Assembly (NCBI GenBank): GCA_025526915.1
Contig: JAHLKH010000043.1
Coordinates: 1-64,000, forward strand
Source: Entophlyctis helioformis
Lineage: Eukaryota; Chytridiomycota; Chytridiomycetes; Chytridiales; Chytriomycetaceae
Direction: 5' to 3'
Length of the DNA stretch: 64,000 nt
Below the pieces are notes generated by a model. That model was not told the DNA's origin and made no database searches. It saw only the letters and a list, made by a program, of their open reading frames with translations. Shown here piece by piece: positions 23,754-35,500 of the stretch (positions are counted from its first letter, which is position 1; each line of letters begins with the position of its first letter). Both the position numbers and the translations under genes were made by a program.

Positions 23754-26700
23754 ATGCCCGTCGTCAAGATTGCCGAGCGGTCCATCATCCTGCACTCGGT
23801 GGCCGAGGCCGCCAAGCAGCGCCATGTGTCGTCCATCGACAAGCCCGCAACGCCAATGTCGCCGCATTCGGCCTCACGATCGCACAAGAATCTCGGCACG
23901 ATCCTTGCGGCGTTTGCCTCGGCCGGCCTGCGCGACCAAAGAGCATCGTCGGCCGACGGCGCGTCAAGAGCCACGACGACTGGCGCAGAGTCTGGCGCCA
24001 GCGGCGGAGATGACGGCACGCGCAGTGGGACTGCCACTGCAAACGACGAGACGCAGCTGGGCAGCCGAGACCAGATCAGCTCTGCAGGCCTCGCACCTGG
24101 AGCCAATACTTCAAACGCAACGGTAACGGCTGCGCGGACGGGTCTTGGCAGTGGTGGCATGGCCAACGATGACGGCACAATCACGGTCGATCTGTCGCGG
24201 TACAGGCTGCCCAACCTGCTCGAGAACAAGCTGCGGCGGATCGCGCTTCGAGAGCAGCGGCTGCGAAATCCCAAGCAGCCACCCACACGCATCGTCATTG
24301 CTGCATTCTCTCGTCCACAGCTCCGCAGAGTCGTCAAGACCGTCCAGGTCACACAGCACAAGAGCCGCGACCGCAAGAAGGGCGGCAAGAACGCGAAACC
24401 AAAGAAGAAGGCCTTTGCGATGGGAGGATCGCCCATGACCGGCGTGTTTCCTGGCAGTCCGGCCATGCTGCACAGTCCTGCAACGGCGCTCCAGCAGCAG
24501 TCGCCCTCAAGCACAGCCAGGAGCAGCGTGGCCATGCCCATCTCGGGCAAGCAGGGCGGTGGCGGTGGCGGTGGATCGACGGCAACGTCGGCCGGCGTCC
24601 GTGAGCTGAAGAATGTTGTCATGTCGCGTGCTGTCATGTCACGAATGATGCCAAGCACCAAAGCGCCATCCGGCTCCGGTACCGGATCAACGGGCGACCA
24701 GGTCAACCCAGCTGCGTCAGTCAGCGTGTTGCACAAGTCCAAGAAACGCATCATGGACTCGCCATCTATTGTGGCTATCCGGCAAACCCAGACAGTGGCA
24801 GGCGGCGCCATGACAGCCAATGGCGCACGCTCGCGCATCCACCTGTCAGACGAGCAGCGTCGGCCGGCGCGATCTGAGCGTGTGCTTCCGGCTGGAGAAG
24901 ATCCCTCCAAGGCAACACGGACGATGGTATACTCTGCTTCATGGAAGGACCCAGACGGCGATCCCTCTGGTGCCGGCCCAGCAGACATTGTCGACGGCGA
25001 TGCAGACGGAGATCAAGTCTTGTATGGCATTGACGACTGCCAGGAGAAACTGCCTTCGCTACCACCGCTGCCAGCCAAAGATGGAAGCCATGCCACGAAT
25101 GGAGACGATGGCCGTGGCGCGCCACTTTCACAGGACCTGGTGCGCATGCACCAAGACGAGTCATCCACATCGCTGGCAACCACATCGTCGGATCCATCGA
25201 CGACTGCGCCTTCTGCCATGGCAGCTTCTAATGACCCTAATGCCGCCACGAGAGCACGGTCAGGCAAATCCCAAGGCACGGCACCACGCGCATCCGTTGC
25301 CAAGCAGCCGCAACAGCAGACCAGCGGAGCTGCGTTCGCATCAGCGTCGGCAAACAGACGCACATCGGCTGGCAGCGGTACAACCAGCGCCAGACCGTCT
25401 ATCACGGCCAGCAGACGGCCATCTGAACGAGGCCACACTGTGCGTCTTGAAGATCCATCCAAGCCTGGGCCAGCCGCACAGCCGCAGCCAGCCGTGCACC
25501 GCGACTACAGCACCTATGCATCATCAAGCCGCAGAACATCTGCCGAGCACCCGCATGTCGCGCCGTCGGTCCCGGTCAGCAGACGGCCAAGCATGATGCT
25601 GCCTCCAGGCGGCCTGTCTACCGTTGACACTCCGTCCATCACCGCGTCCCTAGCAGCCGCATCCAGCCGCCTCGCCCAGCGCACCGGTCTCCGTCCGATC
25701 CTCAAACCTCCAGGCATCCGTGGCGCCCGCATCAGCACCACAGGCGACACACTCGGCCCGATGAAAGCAGGCAAACGCGGTGGGCGGCAAGCGCGTCGTA
25801 AAATCACCGAGTACGACACATTACAGCACATTGTCACGGACCCTGACGATCGCGCGCAGGCAATCGCCGAATGCGACCGCATCATGGAGCGCTTTGCTGC
25901 GTACAACATTCCGCTGGATCGCAAGGTTGTCGAGGGCGGACTCGTGGTGCCCGAGGACGTGTATGTGCCGCCACCCGCGGTGGTTGACTATGAGGCGATG
26001 CTGAGGAAGAAGCCCGTGACCATGATGCAGCGGTATGGCGTCTCGACTGCTGCGGATGCAAGGCCCTCGGGGGTCAGTGGCCCTGTTCCAGGGACGGGCG
26101 GCAGTGGAGGAGGCATGGGCGGGATCGCTCTTTTGCCTCCAATCATTCGTGTGCCGGTCAACACGCCAATGACTGCCGGTGGGCCTACCATGGGCTTGAA
26201 CGGCCCACGCATTGCATCTCCCATTCCTCCTCGTAGACACACTCCAAAGGTAACGTTATTCAGCGCTTGTGCGCCACGCAGGGATCCTATTCTGACCGTG
26301 TATCAATATGTGTGTCATTGCAGGTGGCCATCAACATGGACACCATCATTGTGCGGCCGGCCGCCAAGCACGGCGGCGAGGAGATTGAGCGCCATGCCGT
26401 GCCCGGCAAGATCAACTGCTGGTGGACGCCGAAAGAATACAAGGAGCTCAAGGACAACATCAAGAAGTACCGCAAGCAGCAACGCGACGAGCGCGGCAAA
26501 CGCCTTGCCGACGCGATGCGGATCTACCGACCACAGGCACAGTTCCATGAGAATATGCAGACGGTCGCGAGTAACTCGAGCAAGTATGCCAAGCACTATG
26601 GTGTACAGGCCGGTGGCGGCATCGGCAGTATGGAAGTGCTGGCCGTCGAGCCGAACAGCTCGCGCGACTATGTGCGGCGCACACAGCAGGCGATGCGGAG

Positions 26701-27430
26701 GCAGTACATGGGCATCAACCGGCCGTGGCTGACGTCTGGCGGGAGTACGGGCCACGGCGGCGGCGACTCTGGCGGCGGAAATGGCGCGGCAGCACGGCCG
26801 CTGTCGACCGACTCGTCCATCTTTGACACGATGACGGCAACTGGCGGCAAGGGCGGCAGAAACGGTGGCGGCGGTCGGCACATGCGCAGCAAGTCTGACA
26901 CGACTGGCTTGAGTGCAGACGGGTTTGGGCTGTCGCTCAGCAGCAACCGGCTTGGGGAGAGATCGCCATCCAACAAGGCAAGCGGTGCGAGCCCAATGCC
27001 AGGCGTGAGTGTCATGCTGTCGGACGGTCCAGTCGGAGCAGCGGCCGGATATGGAGGAGCCGGAAACGGCCGTCGAGGTTCGCGGCATGCCCATGCGGCA
27101 ACGATGGATGTGCTGCTGGAAGGACGATCGCCGTTTGCGACTCGAGGAGGCGGAGCATGGTCAGCCATGTCCACGTTTGGTGTTTCAGGGCCAACAACGC
27201 ACCGACGCGTGGCATCGACCACATCGTCCATTGCGAAAGCAGAAGGCACAGCCGCAGCCAAAGGCAGCTATGCATCGAGTGCCGCATCCAATGCCGCATC
27301 CATGGCCGTGTGGAAAGCTGCCGTGCAGTCCAACATGAAGAGCAACAATGACAGCAGCAGCAACAGCGGCGTTCTTGGCAATCGCTATGTACAAACACAG
27401 TTTGGCAATGTGCGCACACACTACTTGTGA
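23754..27430 (+). CDS. Large unrecognised protein (about 1200 aa)
   Basis: Exons 23754-26249 and 26324-27430. The protein is mostly Ser/Thr/Ala/Gly-rich and disordered, with several segments that look folded or conserved: LSRYRLPNLLENKLRRIALREQ, a Lys-rich basic stretch (HKSRDRKKGGKNAKPKKK), YDTLQHIVTDPDDRAQAIAE...IMERFAAYNIPLDRKVVEGG, and after the intron DTIIVRPAAKHGGEEIERHA, CWWTPKEYKELKDNIKKYRK and RDYVRRTQQAMRRQYMG. No enzyme motif, WD, ankyrin or kinase signature is seen. The basic stretch could be a nuclear signal. The frame is also open upstream of 23754, but that is opposite the insulinase exon and expected from its codon bias. Confidence 0.7.
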
Positions 27431-27614
27431 ATGAACTGACGATAGAATGTGCTGCAAGCGCAGTTCCGTATGGACAATGCCCGCCCATCCGTTGGCGTTG
27501 TTCAAGGCAGACGTGTGCTGCCAAAAGCATTGTCTCGGCGCCGCCTTAAATTTGGCGCGTGCCCGCTTATTCGCACCTTCCATCCTTCGACCATCCCTCG
27601 ACCGCCCGCCGCAT

Positions 27615-29712
27615 ATGCCGACCCCAACCATGAACATCGTCTGCCTCGGAGCAGGGTACGTCGGTAAGTTATGCCCTAGGCATGCTGCGACGCTGTAGAT
27701 GCCTTGCCTTGCCTGTGCATGTCTCTATCCCTCTTGCCGTGCCGCTCCACAAGAGTGGCTTATCTGCCGTGAGCGTGCGAGGCGTGGCGTTGTGTGCGGA
27801 GCTGTGCAAGACAGTGCGTCGCCGTGCTGCTGTCCAGCACGAGGCTGCCGTGCTCTGCCATGCTGTGCCATGCTCTGCCGTTCTCTGCCAGCGGAACATG
27901 CAGCTGACCGACTGTTCTCCTCGCTGCCCTCCTGTATGCTGCACACACACAAATGAACACACACACGAACGGCAGGTGGCCCGACGTGCGCCGTCATTGC
28001 CTTCAAGTGCCCGGACATCAAGGTCACCATCGTCGACCTCAACCAGGCCCGCATTGACGCCTGGAACTCCAACAACCTGCCCATCTACGAGCCCGGCCTC
28101 GAGGACGTTGTGTTTGCCGCCCGTGGCCGCAACCTGTTCTTCACCACCGACATCGACAAGGCCATCGAGGAGGCCGACATCATCTTCGTGTCCGTCAACA
28201 CGCCGACAAAGAAGAGCGGAATCGGCGCTGGCTACGCCGCGGACCTTGCGTAAGTCCGCTCTCGTTCCTCGATCGCTGCGCTGCTCGCGCCTCTGCGTCC
28301 CTGCCTGCTTGCGTGCCTGCCTGCCTGCTCCGAGCGTGCCTCCCATCTCTGGGAATGGCCCGCCACCTCGACTCTGGCCGTTGGCGCATTCACACTGCTG
28401 ACATCCGGCTTCAACGGGCTTCGATCGTCGATCGCCTCATTTATCCACCTGCTTCGGCTGGCAGCTACGTCGAATCTGCCACTCGTCGCATTGCACAGGT
28501 CGCCCGCTCGTCCAAGATCGTTGTCGAAAAGTCCACCGTGCCCTGCCGCACGGCAGAGAGCATGCGCACGATCCTCGAGGCCAACTCGCGCGACGGCATT
28601 CGCTTCGACATCCTGTCCAACCCAGAGTTCCTTGCCGAGGGCACTGCCATCTCGGATCTGCTCAACCCCGACCGTGTCCTCATTGGCTCGCTTCAGACCC
28701 CCGAGGGCATCAAGGCCCAGCAGACGCTTGCTTCTGTCTATGCCCACTGGATCCCGACCTCGCAGATCATCACCATGAACCTGTGGTCTTCAGAGCTTTC
28801 CAAGCTGGTGCGTTGCTTGGGGTTTCGGGCAGCCGTCTGCCAGCCTTGCTGGGACGGCCGATCATTGACTGCGTCTTGCTTTGGCTGCATGCACAGGCCG
28901 CGAATGCTCTTCTTGCACAGCGCATCTCTTCCATCAACGCCCTCTCTGCCATCTGCGAGGCGACCGGCGCTGATGTCGACGAGGTTGCGTACGCCTGTGG
29001 TCTGGACACGCGCATTGGTCCCAAGTTCCTCAAGGCCAGTGTCGGCTTTGGTGGCTCGTGCTTCCAAAAGGACATTCTCAACCTCGTGTATCTGTCCGAG
29101 AGCCTGCATCTGCCCGAGGTCGGCGCCTACTGGAAGCAGGTCATTGTCATGAACGACTACCAAAAGGCACGCTTCTCGGAGCGCGTCGTCAAGAAGCTCT
29201 TCAACACCATCACCAACAAGAAGGTCGCTGTGCTCGGCTTTGCGTTCAAGAAGAACACGGGCGACACCCGCGAGTCTGCGGCCATTGATCTCATTGCCGC
29301 TTTCCTGCGCGAGAACGCCAACATCCGCATCTACGACCCCAAGGTCGAGGAGGACCAGATCAAGATGGACCTCATTGACTCGGAGCTGACCACTGCCGAC
29401 ATCTGTGCGTACGATGCATTGCTTCCCCATTGTCTGCCATGCAGCCCTGTCCGCCTTGCTTCCAACTGACATCTTGGCATCACAGACAACAAGCGTGTGA
29501 CGATCTGCAAGTCTGCGTACGAGGCTGCCGAGGGCGTTGACGCCGTCGTGGTCGTGACAGAGTGGGACGAGTTCAAGACGCTCGACTACCAAAAGATCTT
29601 TGAGAAGATGAACAAGCCGGCGTTCATCTTTGACGGCCGCCTCATCCTGGACGGCAAGAAACTCAAGGAGATTGGCTTCCAGGTCGAGGTCATTGGCAAG
29701 CAGATCATGTAG
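27615..29712 (+). CDS. UGDH: UDP-glucose 6-dehydrogenase
   Basis: Oxidises UDP-glucose to UDP-glucuronate with two NAD+, feeding cell-surface glycans and xylose units. Exons 27615-27663, 27976-28249, 28465-28807, 28897-29404 and 29486-29712, 466 aa (461 if the second in-frame ATG at 27630 is used). The NAD-binding start [13 protein letters not shown] is split by intron 1 (312 nt, unusually long here). Further motifs are [30 protein letters not shown], the catalytic cysteine in [16 protein letters not shown] and [15 protein letters not shown]. All are standard and no residue is missing. The enzyme is found in chytrids and Cryptococcus but not in Saccharomyces, consistent with an early-diverging fungus. 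Confidence 0.95.
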
Positions 29713-29791
29713 ACAGCGCAGGCGCATCTGTCACTTATTGAAGCGTATCGTATGAAATGGCCGTTTTTGTTGAGGTTTGCCCAACGGCGAC

Positions 29792-31614
29792 ATGCAGGCG
29801 GCGACGAAAACCAGCAGTACTGATGGGCGGGACCCGACGTACTTTTCGTAAGTCGCACAGCACACTGGCAGACGACGGCAGCACACACAGAGAGACAGAG
29901 AGACAGACAGACAGACAGAGAGACAGACGCAGTGCGGTTCATGGCTAGGCGGTGTAGACAGCCTGGCGGACGGACAGCTGCTGCTCCACTCTGCTGTGCT
30001 ACAGTGTCCATGCGCAGCCGTCGGTGATCTTGCAGAACCAAAAGCACCAACTGGACGGGCCCCATCAGCTGGAGCGATGCACTGACCCGGCTCGTACGAC
30101 TGGCAGGTACTATGCGCAGTTTGTCCACCAGCAGAACATGCTGCAGGACACTGTGCGGACGTCGCTGTACCAGACTGCTATTCTGTCCAACGGCCCAGCC
30201 TTTTTTGCCGGCAAGACTGTGCTCGACCTGGGTGCAGGCAGTGGTAAGCGACGGGCATGAAATGACGTGCAGCGCAGTGCAGTGCAGTGCATGGCTGGAT
30301 TGCTCGCCCGACGAATGGATAGGCTGACGGATGCATCGACGGGAATGTGCTGCCAACGGATACGCACGGCATGCAGGCATTCTGTCGTACCTGGCCGTGC
30401 GTGCAGGGGCCAACCACGTGTTTGCCGTCGAGGCGAGTGGCATGGCCGACAAGGTGCAGAAGCTGATGGAGTACTCGCACTCGACCAACCACTGGCTGCG
30501 TGGCAAGATCTCTGTCATCAAGAGTGAGTCACTGTCTCGTGCCCTCTCGCCTGCAGCCGACACACATACGCATCGACAGGCGGACAGAAGGGCTGATGCC
30601 GTGCCGTGGAATGGACAGGCAAGATCGAGGATCTGGAGAACCTGCCCAAGGTCGACACGCTTATCAGCGAGCCCATCGGTGTGCTGCTTGTGCACGAGCG
30701 CATGCTCGAGTCGTACATTGTTGCCCGGGACCGATTCCTCAAGCCGGACGGCGTCATGATGCCGTCCATGGGCACCATCTATGTTGCACCAGTGAGTGTG
30801 CCTTGCATGCCACCGCCAGCCTCGCATCTGCCAACGTCTGTGTTTTGGTGTCGTGCTGGCGGATGTACTGACAGGCGTACGACAGGTCACAGACGCAAAT
30901 CTGTGGTCACAGACCATGACCAAGGTCCGGTTCTGGGAGCAGCAAGACTTTTTCGGTGTCGACTTTTCGCCCCTTGGACAGGACGCCAAGGACGAGATCT
31001 TTGGACAGCCTATTGTTGGTGGCTTTGACGCGCGTTCGCTGGTTGCGCCAGCGTCGTCCTACATTGGTACGGCGATGGATAGGAGTGCATCTCTGGCGGC
31101 AGGTTGCTAACTCTTGCTGGCATCGCTGGCTGCTACAGTTGATTTCCGCACGGTCACGGCTGAAGAGCTCAAGGACATTGTCATTCCGTTCACGTGGATG
31201 GCAACATACACGGGCCTGGTCCACGGCATTGGAGCGTGGTTCGATATCAATCTCGGCGGGTACATCCTGTCTACAGCGCCACACGCCGAGCGGACGCACT
31301 GGCACCAAGTCCGCCTCTTACTCAAGGAGCCGCTTGCCATCAACGCATTTGAGACGATCCGGGGCTGGATCCGCATGGAGGCCAACCCAATGCGGTCCTA
31401 TGACATCACGGCCGAGCTTGTGGTTGGCAACCAGGCCATGCTGTCCAACCCGCGCACGCCGTTCCTTGGATCAACGCGGGCCATTCCAGACGGATTCACG
31501 CGCCGCACGGGCAAGTGGGCTCTCCATGAACAGACGTACTTTTTCGACAATGCAGTCGATGCAGCCAAGCCAGAGTTTGTGGGGCTGTACCAGCCAGAGA
31601 TCTCGCTCGACTGA
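29792..31614 (+). CDS. CARM1-like protein arginine methyltransferase
   Basis: Type I PRMT that should place asymmetric dimethyl groups on arginines of nuclear or RNA-binding proteins using SAM. Exons 29792-29847, 30107-30243, 30377-30523, 30619-30791, 30886-31066 and 31139-31614, 389 aa. Motifs in order: YYAQFVHQQNMLQDTVRTSLY, SAM site VLDLGAGSGILSYLAVRAGA, the double-E loop SEPIGVLLVHERMLES, and the THW loop in TAPHAERTHWHQV. The helix before the SAM site and the PAHMT-like insertion KDIVIPFTWMATYTGLVHG are closest to CARM1/PRMT4. The PH-like N-terminus of animal CARM1 is missing, and the first exon adds only 18 residues. A longer upstream exon cannot be excluded, though UGDH ends only 80 bp before. 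Confidence 0.9.
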
Positions 31615-31638
31615 ACAGACCGACAGGTGCCATGCCAG

Positions 31639-31644
31639 AATAAA
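31639..31644 (+). terminator. polyadenylation signal AATAAA
   Basis: AATAAA lies 25 bp after the CARM1-like stop. Confidence 0.55.
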
Positions 31645-31742
31645 CCCCCTCTCATTATTGCAAGCGACTGCTTTGTTTGTGTGTGTTGTGCCGCATCGGC
31701 CGACGGTTGTTCCGTGATTGTTCCGGTAGACTCCCGGTAGAC

Positions 31743-31750
31743 TATAAATA
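31743..31750 (+). promoter_or_regulatory. TATA box TATAAATA
   Basis: A perfect TATAAATA lies 60 bp upstream of the methyltransferase ATG at 31803, flanked by two copies of CCGGTAG. It is the clearest TATA box in the window. Confidence 0.65.
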
Positions 31751-31802
31751 CCGGTAGCCCTGCACGTCTACTTTCCATCATAAGCAGCAAGCCAACATCG
31801 AC

Positions 31803-32402
31803 ATGAGCACCGTCAACTGGGAAGGACGCTGGGAGGCAAACGACATCGAGTGGGACCTTGGCAAGCCGACATCCGCCGTCATGGATTTCCTGCGAGACTA
31901 CCCAACGCCGCTCGGCAAGACCGCCCTGGTGCCCGGCTGCGGCACCGGTTACGACGTTCTCGAGTTTGCCAAGGCCGGATACAAGGCGGTCGGCCTGGAC
32001 CTTGCACCGACGGCAACTGCCCGGGCACGCGAGCACGCCGCCACCCAAGGCGCGCCGGCCAACGCATCCTTTGAGACGGGCGACTTCTTCAAGCTGACCG
32101 GCCGCCAGTTCGATATCGTGTTCGACTACACGTTCGCCTGCGCGATCGACCCGTCGCTGCGCAATGCGTGGGCCGCCAAGTACGCCGAGATCGTCCCGCC
32201 CGGCGGGCATGCGCTCGTGCTCATGTTCCCGCTCAGAAAGACGGTCAGCGGGCCGCCGTTTGGATGGACCGTCACCGAGTACGCGGCGCTGCTGGAGCCC
32301 AACTTTGAGCTCGTGTATGTCAAGGAGGCCGAGGGAGGAACCCGCACGCCGTTCCAGCTTGCCTCGCTGTGGCGCCGCAGACAGCCGGCTGGATCTGCCT
32401 GA
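31803..32402 (+). CDS. Thiol/halide methyltransferase (TPMT/HOL family)
   Basis: SAM-dependent small-molecule methyltransferase of 199 aa, likely transferring methyl to thiol, thiocyanate or halide ions. It starts with the family signature WEGRWEANDIEWDLGKP, then the SAM motif ALVPGCGTGYDVLEFAKAG with VGLDLAPTA, the acidic GDFF, and the conserved YTFACAIDPSLRNAWAAKYAEI. The C-terminus has PPFGWTVTEYAALLEP. It is the only clearly identified intronless gene in the window and has its own strong TATA box. Exact substrate cannot be told from sequence. Confidence 0.9.
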   Translation: MSTVNWEGRWEANDIEWDLGKPTSAVMDFLRDYPTPLGKTALVPGCGTGYDVLEFAKAGYKAVGLDLAPTATARAREHAATQGAPANASFETGDFFKLTGRQFDIVFDYTFACAIDPSLRNAWAAKYAEIVPPGGHALVLMFPLRKTVSGPPFGWTVTEYAALLEPNFELVYVKEAEGGTRTPFQLASLWRRRQPAGSA

Positions 32403-32431
32403 GCGCTCTCCTGCATGTCCGCCTCTTTGTG

Positions 32432-32437
32432 AATAAA
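32432..32437 (+). terminator. polyadenylation signal AATAAA
   Basis: AATAAA lies 30 bp after the methyltransferase stop and about 120 bp before the UGGT start. Confidence 0.55.
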
Positions 32438-32554
32438 GCTCGTATGTGCGCTCGTCAGTGTGTCCGTCTGTTCCCTCGTCCTCATGCTCGTCTGTTCCCT
32501 TGTCCGAGTCCGTCAGCGCGCTCGCCTTCGCCCTTTCCAACGAACGTGAGCGAG

Positions 32555-35500
32555 ATGCTGAGATCGTCGCTGCTGGCCGCCTCGCTGTCTGCGGTGCTGC
32601 TCGCTGGCACTGCCATGCCCAGTGGCGTTGCTGCTGCTGCTGCTGGGGCTGCTGCCACCGCTGTGCCGCCCGTCAACGTCTGGCTCAAAACACCAGACGC
32701 CTGGCAGGCACCGCCGCTTGCTCTGGAGCTGCTGTGAGTCGCCACCACACTTGACTGCTGGCGCCGATGGCCGTCCGCTGCACCTGCACCTGCACCTTGC
32801 GTGCTCACCATACCGTGCTGTGTGCTGCTGCCCCTGTAGAGAGTTCGCTGCCCAAGAGCCTGCCGGATCGGTCTTTCCGCTGCTGTCGCATCTGTCTGCC
32901 CACGGCCTGCTGGGCCAAAGCGTCAAGCCAAGACAGATCTACGATGCACTGTTCAATGCACCTGCCCCTCAGGCCGATCCTGGCGCTGAAGCTGTCTCGC
33001 ATGCGGTCAACACCAGCACATCCATTCGCCCTTTCCTGTCTTCGCCTGCATCCGAGACGCTTGCCAAGCTGTCGCTCGCCATCCACAGCACCGCTCCGCG
33101 CATCGAAGCCTTCCATCGGTTCTACCAGCAGAGTGTTGTCCCGTCGTTCAAGCGTGGCTTCAACCAAAACTGCGCCGTCTGGGTGGACTGGAACCACCGC
33201 CAGATCTGCTCGCCTGCCGATCTCGAGCGCCTGATCGCGGCCCCCATCCAGCCGTTCCAGAACAAGCCGGACCTGCTTGACTTTGACCACGTCTATGCTC
33301 CATCTGCATCTGCCACCGATGCATCCAGCAAGCCCAATCTGCCCACCGTTATCCTCTATGCCGACATCTCTGCTCCTTCGTTCGGCGGCTTTTACACAAT
33401 GCTGATCGATGCCGCCGATCGAAACCTGGTGCAGCTCATCCTGCGATACATCCCGTCCGGAGTCGCGTCCAAGACGTCTGCCGACTCGCCGCTCTATCTC
33501 TCTGGATACGGCGTTGAGCTGGCCATCAAGAGCACAGAGTACAAGGTCGAAGATGACCGTGACATCAAAGCTGCATCCGACGGCCAGGCAAAGGACGACC
33601 GTCCGCTTCAACAGCCCGACGAGTCGGCAGCAGTGCACGAAGATGACCCGCTGTTCGAGCCTGTGCCGGTCATCAAGGCGTTGAGGAAGGACCAGATCGA
33701 TGAGATTGGATTCAAGGCTGCATCCTACATTGCCGAGTCGGCGACGCCGTTTGATGCTCTGTCGCGCGTCAGCCAGGACTTCCCGAAATACGCGCACCTC
33801 CTCGCGTCGCGGCCTGTCAACGAGTCTGTGCGCCAGCTGGCTCTCTCGCTCCAACAGCTTAGTCCAGAGCCAAACATGCTGTTTCTCAACGGCATTCCCA
33901 TCGATCTCGACAGATTCGATGCATTCCAGTAAGTCTACTGCGTAGTGCTTGGTACATCGCGTGTTTCTGATTCTGGTGCTGGCTGGTGCAAGCCTGCTCC
34001 GCCGCATGCGCGACGAGGTTCAAGTCATTTCGGCACTGGAGAGTCTCTCGTGGTCTGCCTCGGATGCGATCCAGATCTTGTCGACATCGCTGACCAAGCA
34101 GTCGGGTCCACGATGGGGCGAGTGCTTTGATACTCGCTCGGACGCCGTCGTCTGGCTCAACGATCTCGAAAAGGACAGCCGGTACCGCAACTTTCCGTCG
34201 TCGCTCTCGGATGTAAGCATGCCTTGCTTGCTCTTGCCACGACCATGCCACTCACTTGTTGCTTGCCACAGCTGCTGCGTCCGTCGCATCCTGGCCAGCT
34301 CAAGATGACCAAGCGAAACATCTTCTCGGCCATTTTTGTGGTTGATCTGACCAATGCTCTTCATATCAACTTGGTGCGCACGGCCTTCCACTACATCGAG
34401 TCCAACCTGTGTCTGCGGTTTGGTTTCGCCCTGCTTGTTGAAAACGGCGATCTTGAGCACCAGTGTATGTACATGTGCATTGAAAGTCGTGCTTCTCTGG
34501 GCTGACACTTGAGCCGGCTATTTCCAGCATCTGTTGCGGCGCTCGCATCGCACTGGTTCATTGCCAACTCGAAAAAGAAGCTGTTCAAGGAGTTTGTTGG
34601 CAAGGTATTGCTGTCTGGCGTGCACAGTTGCGTGTTCTGTGGACTGGCTGACACGTGCTGCGTTCAAGCTCGGCGAGTCGACTATCAAGGACGGCCCACT
34701 TGACTCTGCCAAGGTCAAGAGCATCTTCCAGGAAGTCTCTGGTCAGTCGTACGACGCGGCTGTCGGCACGCTTGGCGACGAGAACACAAAGCAGATGGAC
34801 ACACTGGCTGGCTACGCAACGCGTCTTGGCGTTGACCGCAGCGACGGCGCCATCTTTGCAAACGGCAAGCACATCGCGATCGCCGATGTGAGTTTGCTGG
34901 CGTGATACACCGATGGCGTTGCTGCAGCAGCACTGACACGGAGTCGTCGGCAGGGATGGCAGCAAAGACTGGTCGAGACCTACTTTGAAATGGTCCAGTA
35001 TCTTGCCAACCTGGTACGTTTCAGTTTCAGCGCGTCTCGCTCGATGCTTGGTAGCGCGTGCGACTTACAATGTCGATCTTGCATCTCAGGTCTACTTGAG
35101 AAAGATCGAGGACAAGGAGAATGTCTATGAATACTTCATGACCATGCCCAACGTTTATCCCAAGCGCAACTCTCTCATTTTTGGATCTGCATCGTTTGTC
35201 AACTGGGTCGACACGCCAAAGCAAGGCAGACTCACAGATCTTGCCTGGCTCTATGGCCCCAGCGCCACCAATTTCGCCGACATGTCTCTGGTCGTGTTTG
35301 GCGATCTGTCCACTCCTGCCGGCTTTGCTTTTGCGCAGGCTGCCTTGGATGCTGCTGTCAGTTGTTGCGCTGCTCTTTCATGCATGTGATGGATGGCTGA
35401 CAGTCTTGCATTTATGCAGGCGATAAGCACAACATCAGTGCGGGTGGCGGTCGTGCACAACCCGGCTGCTGCATCAGACAAGGACCATGGTGTCCTTCTT

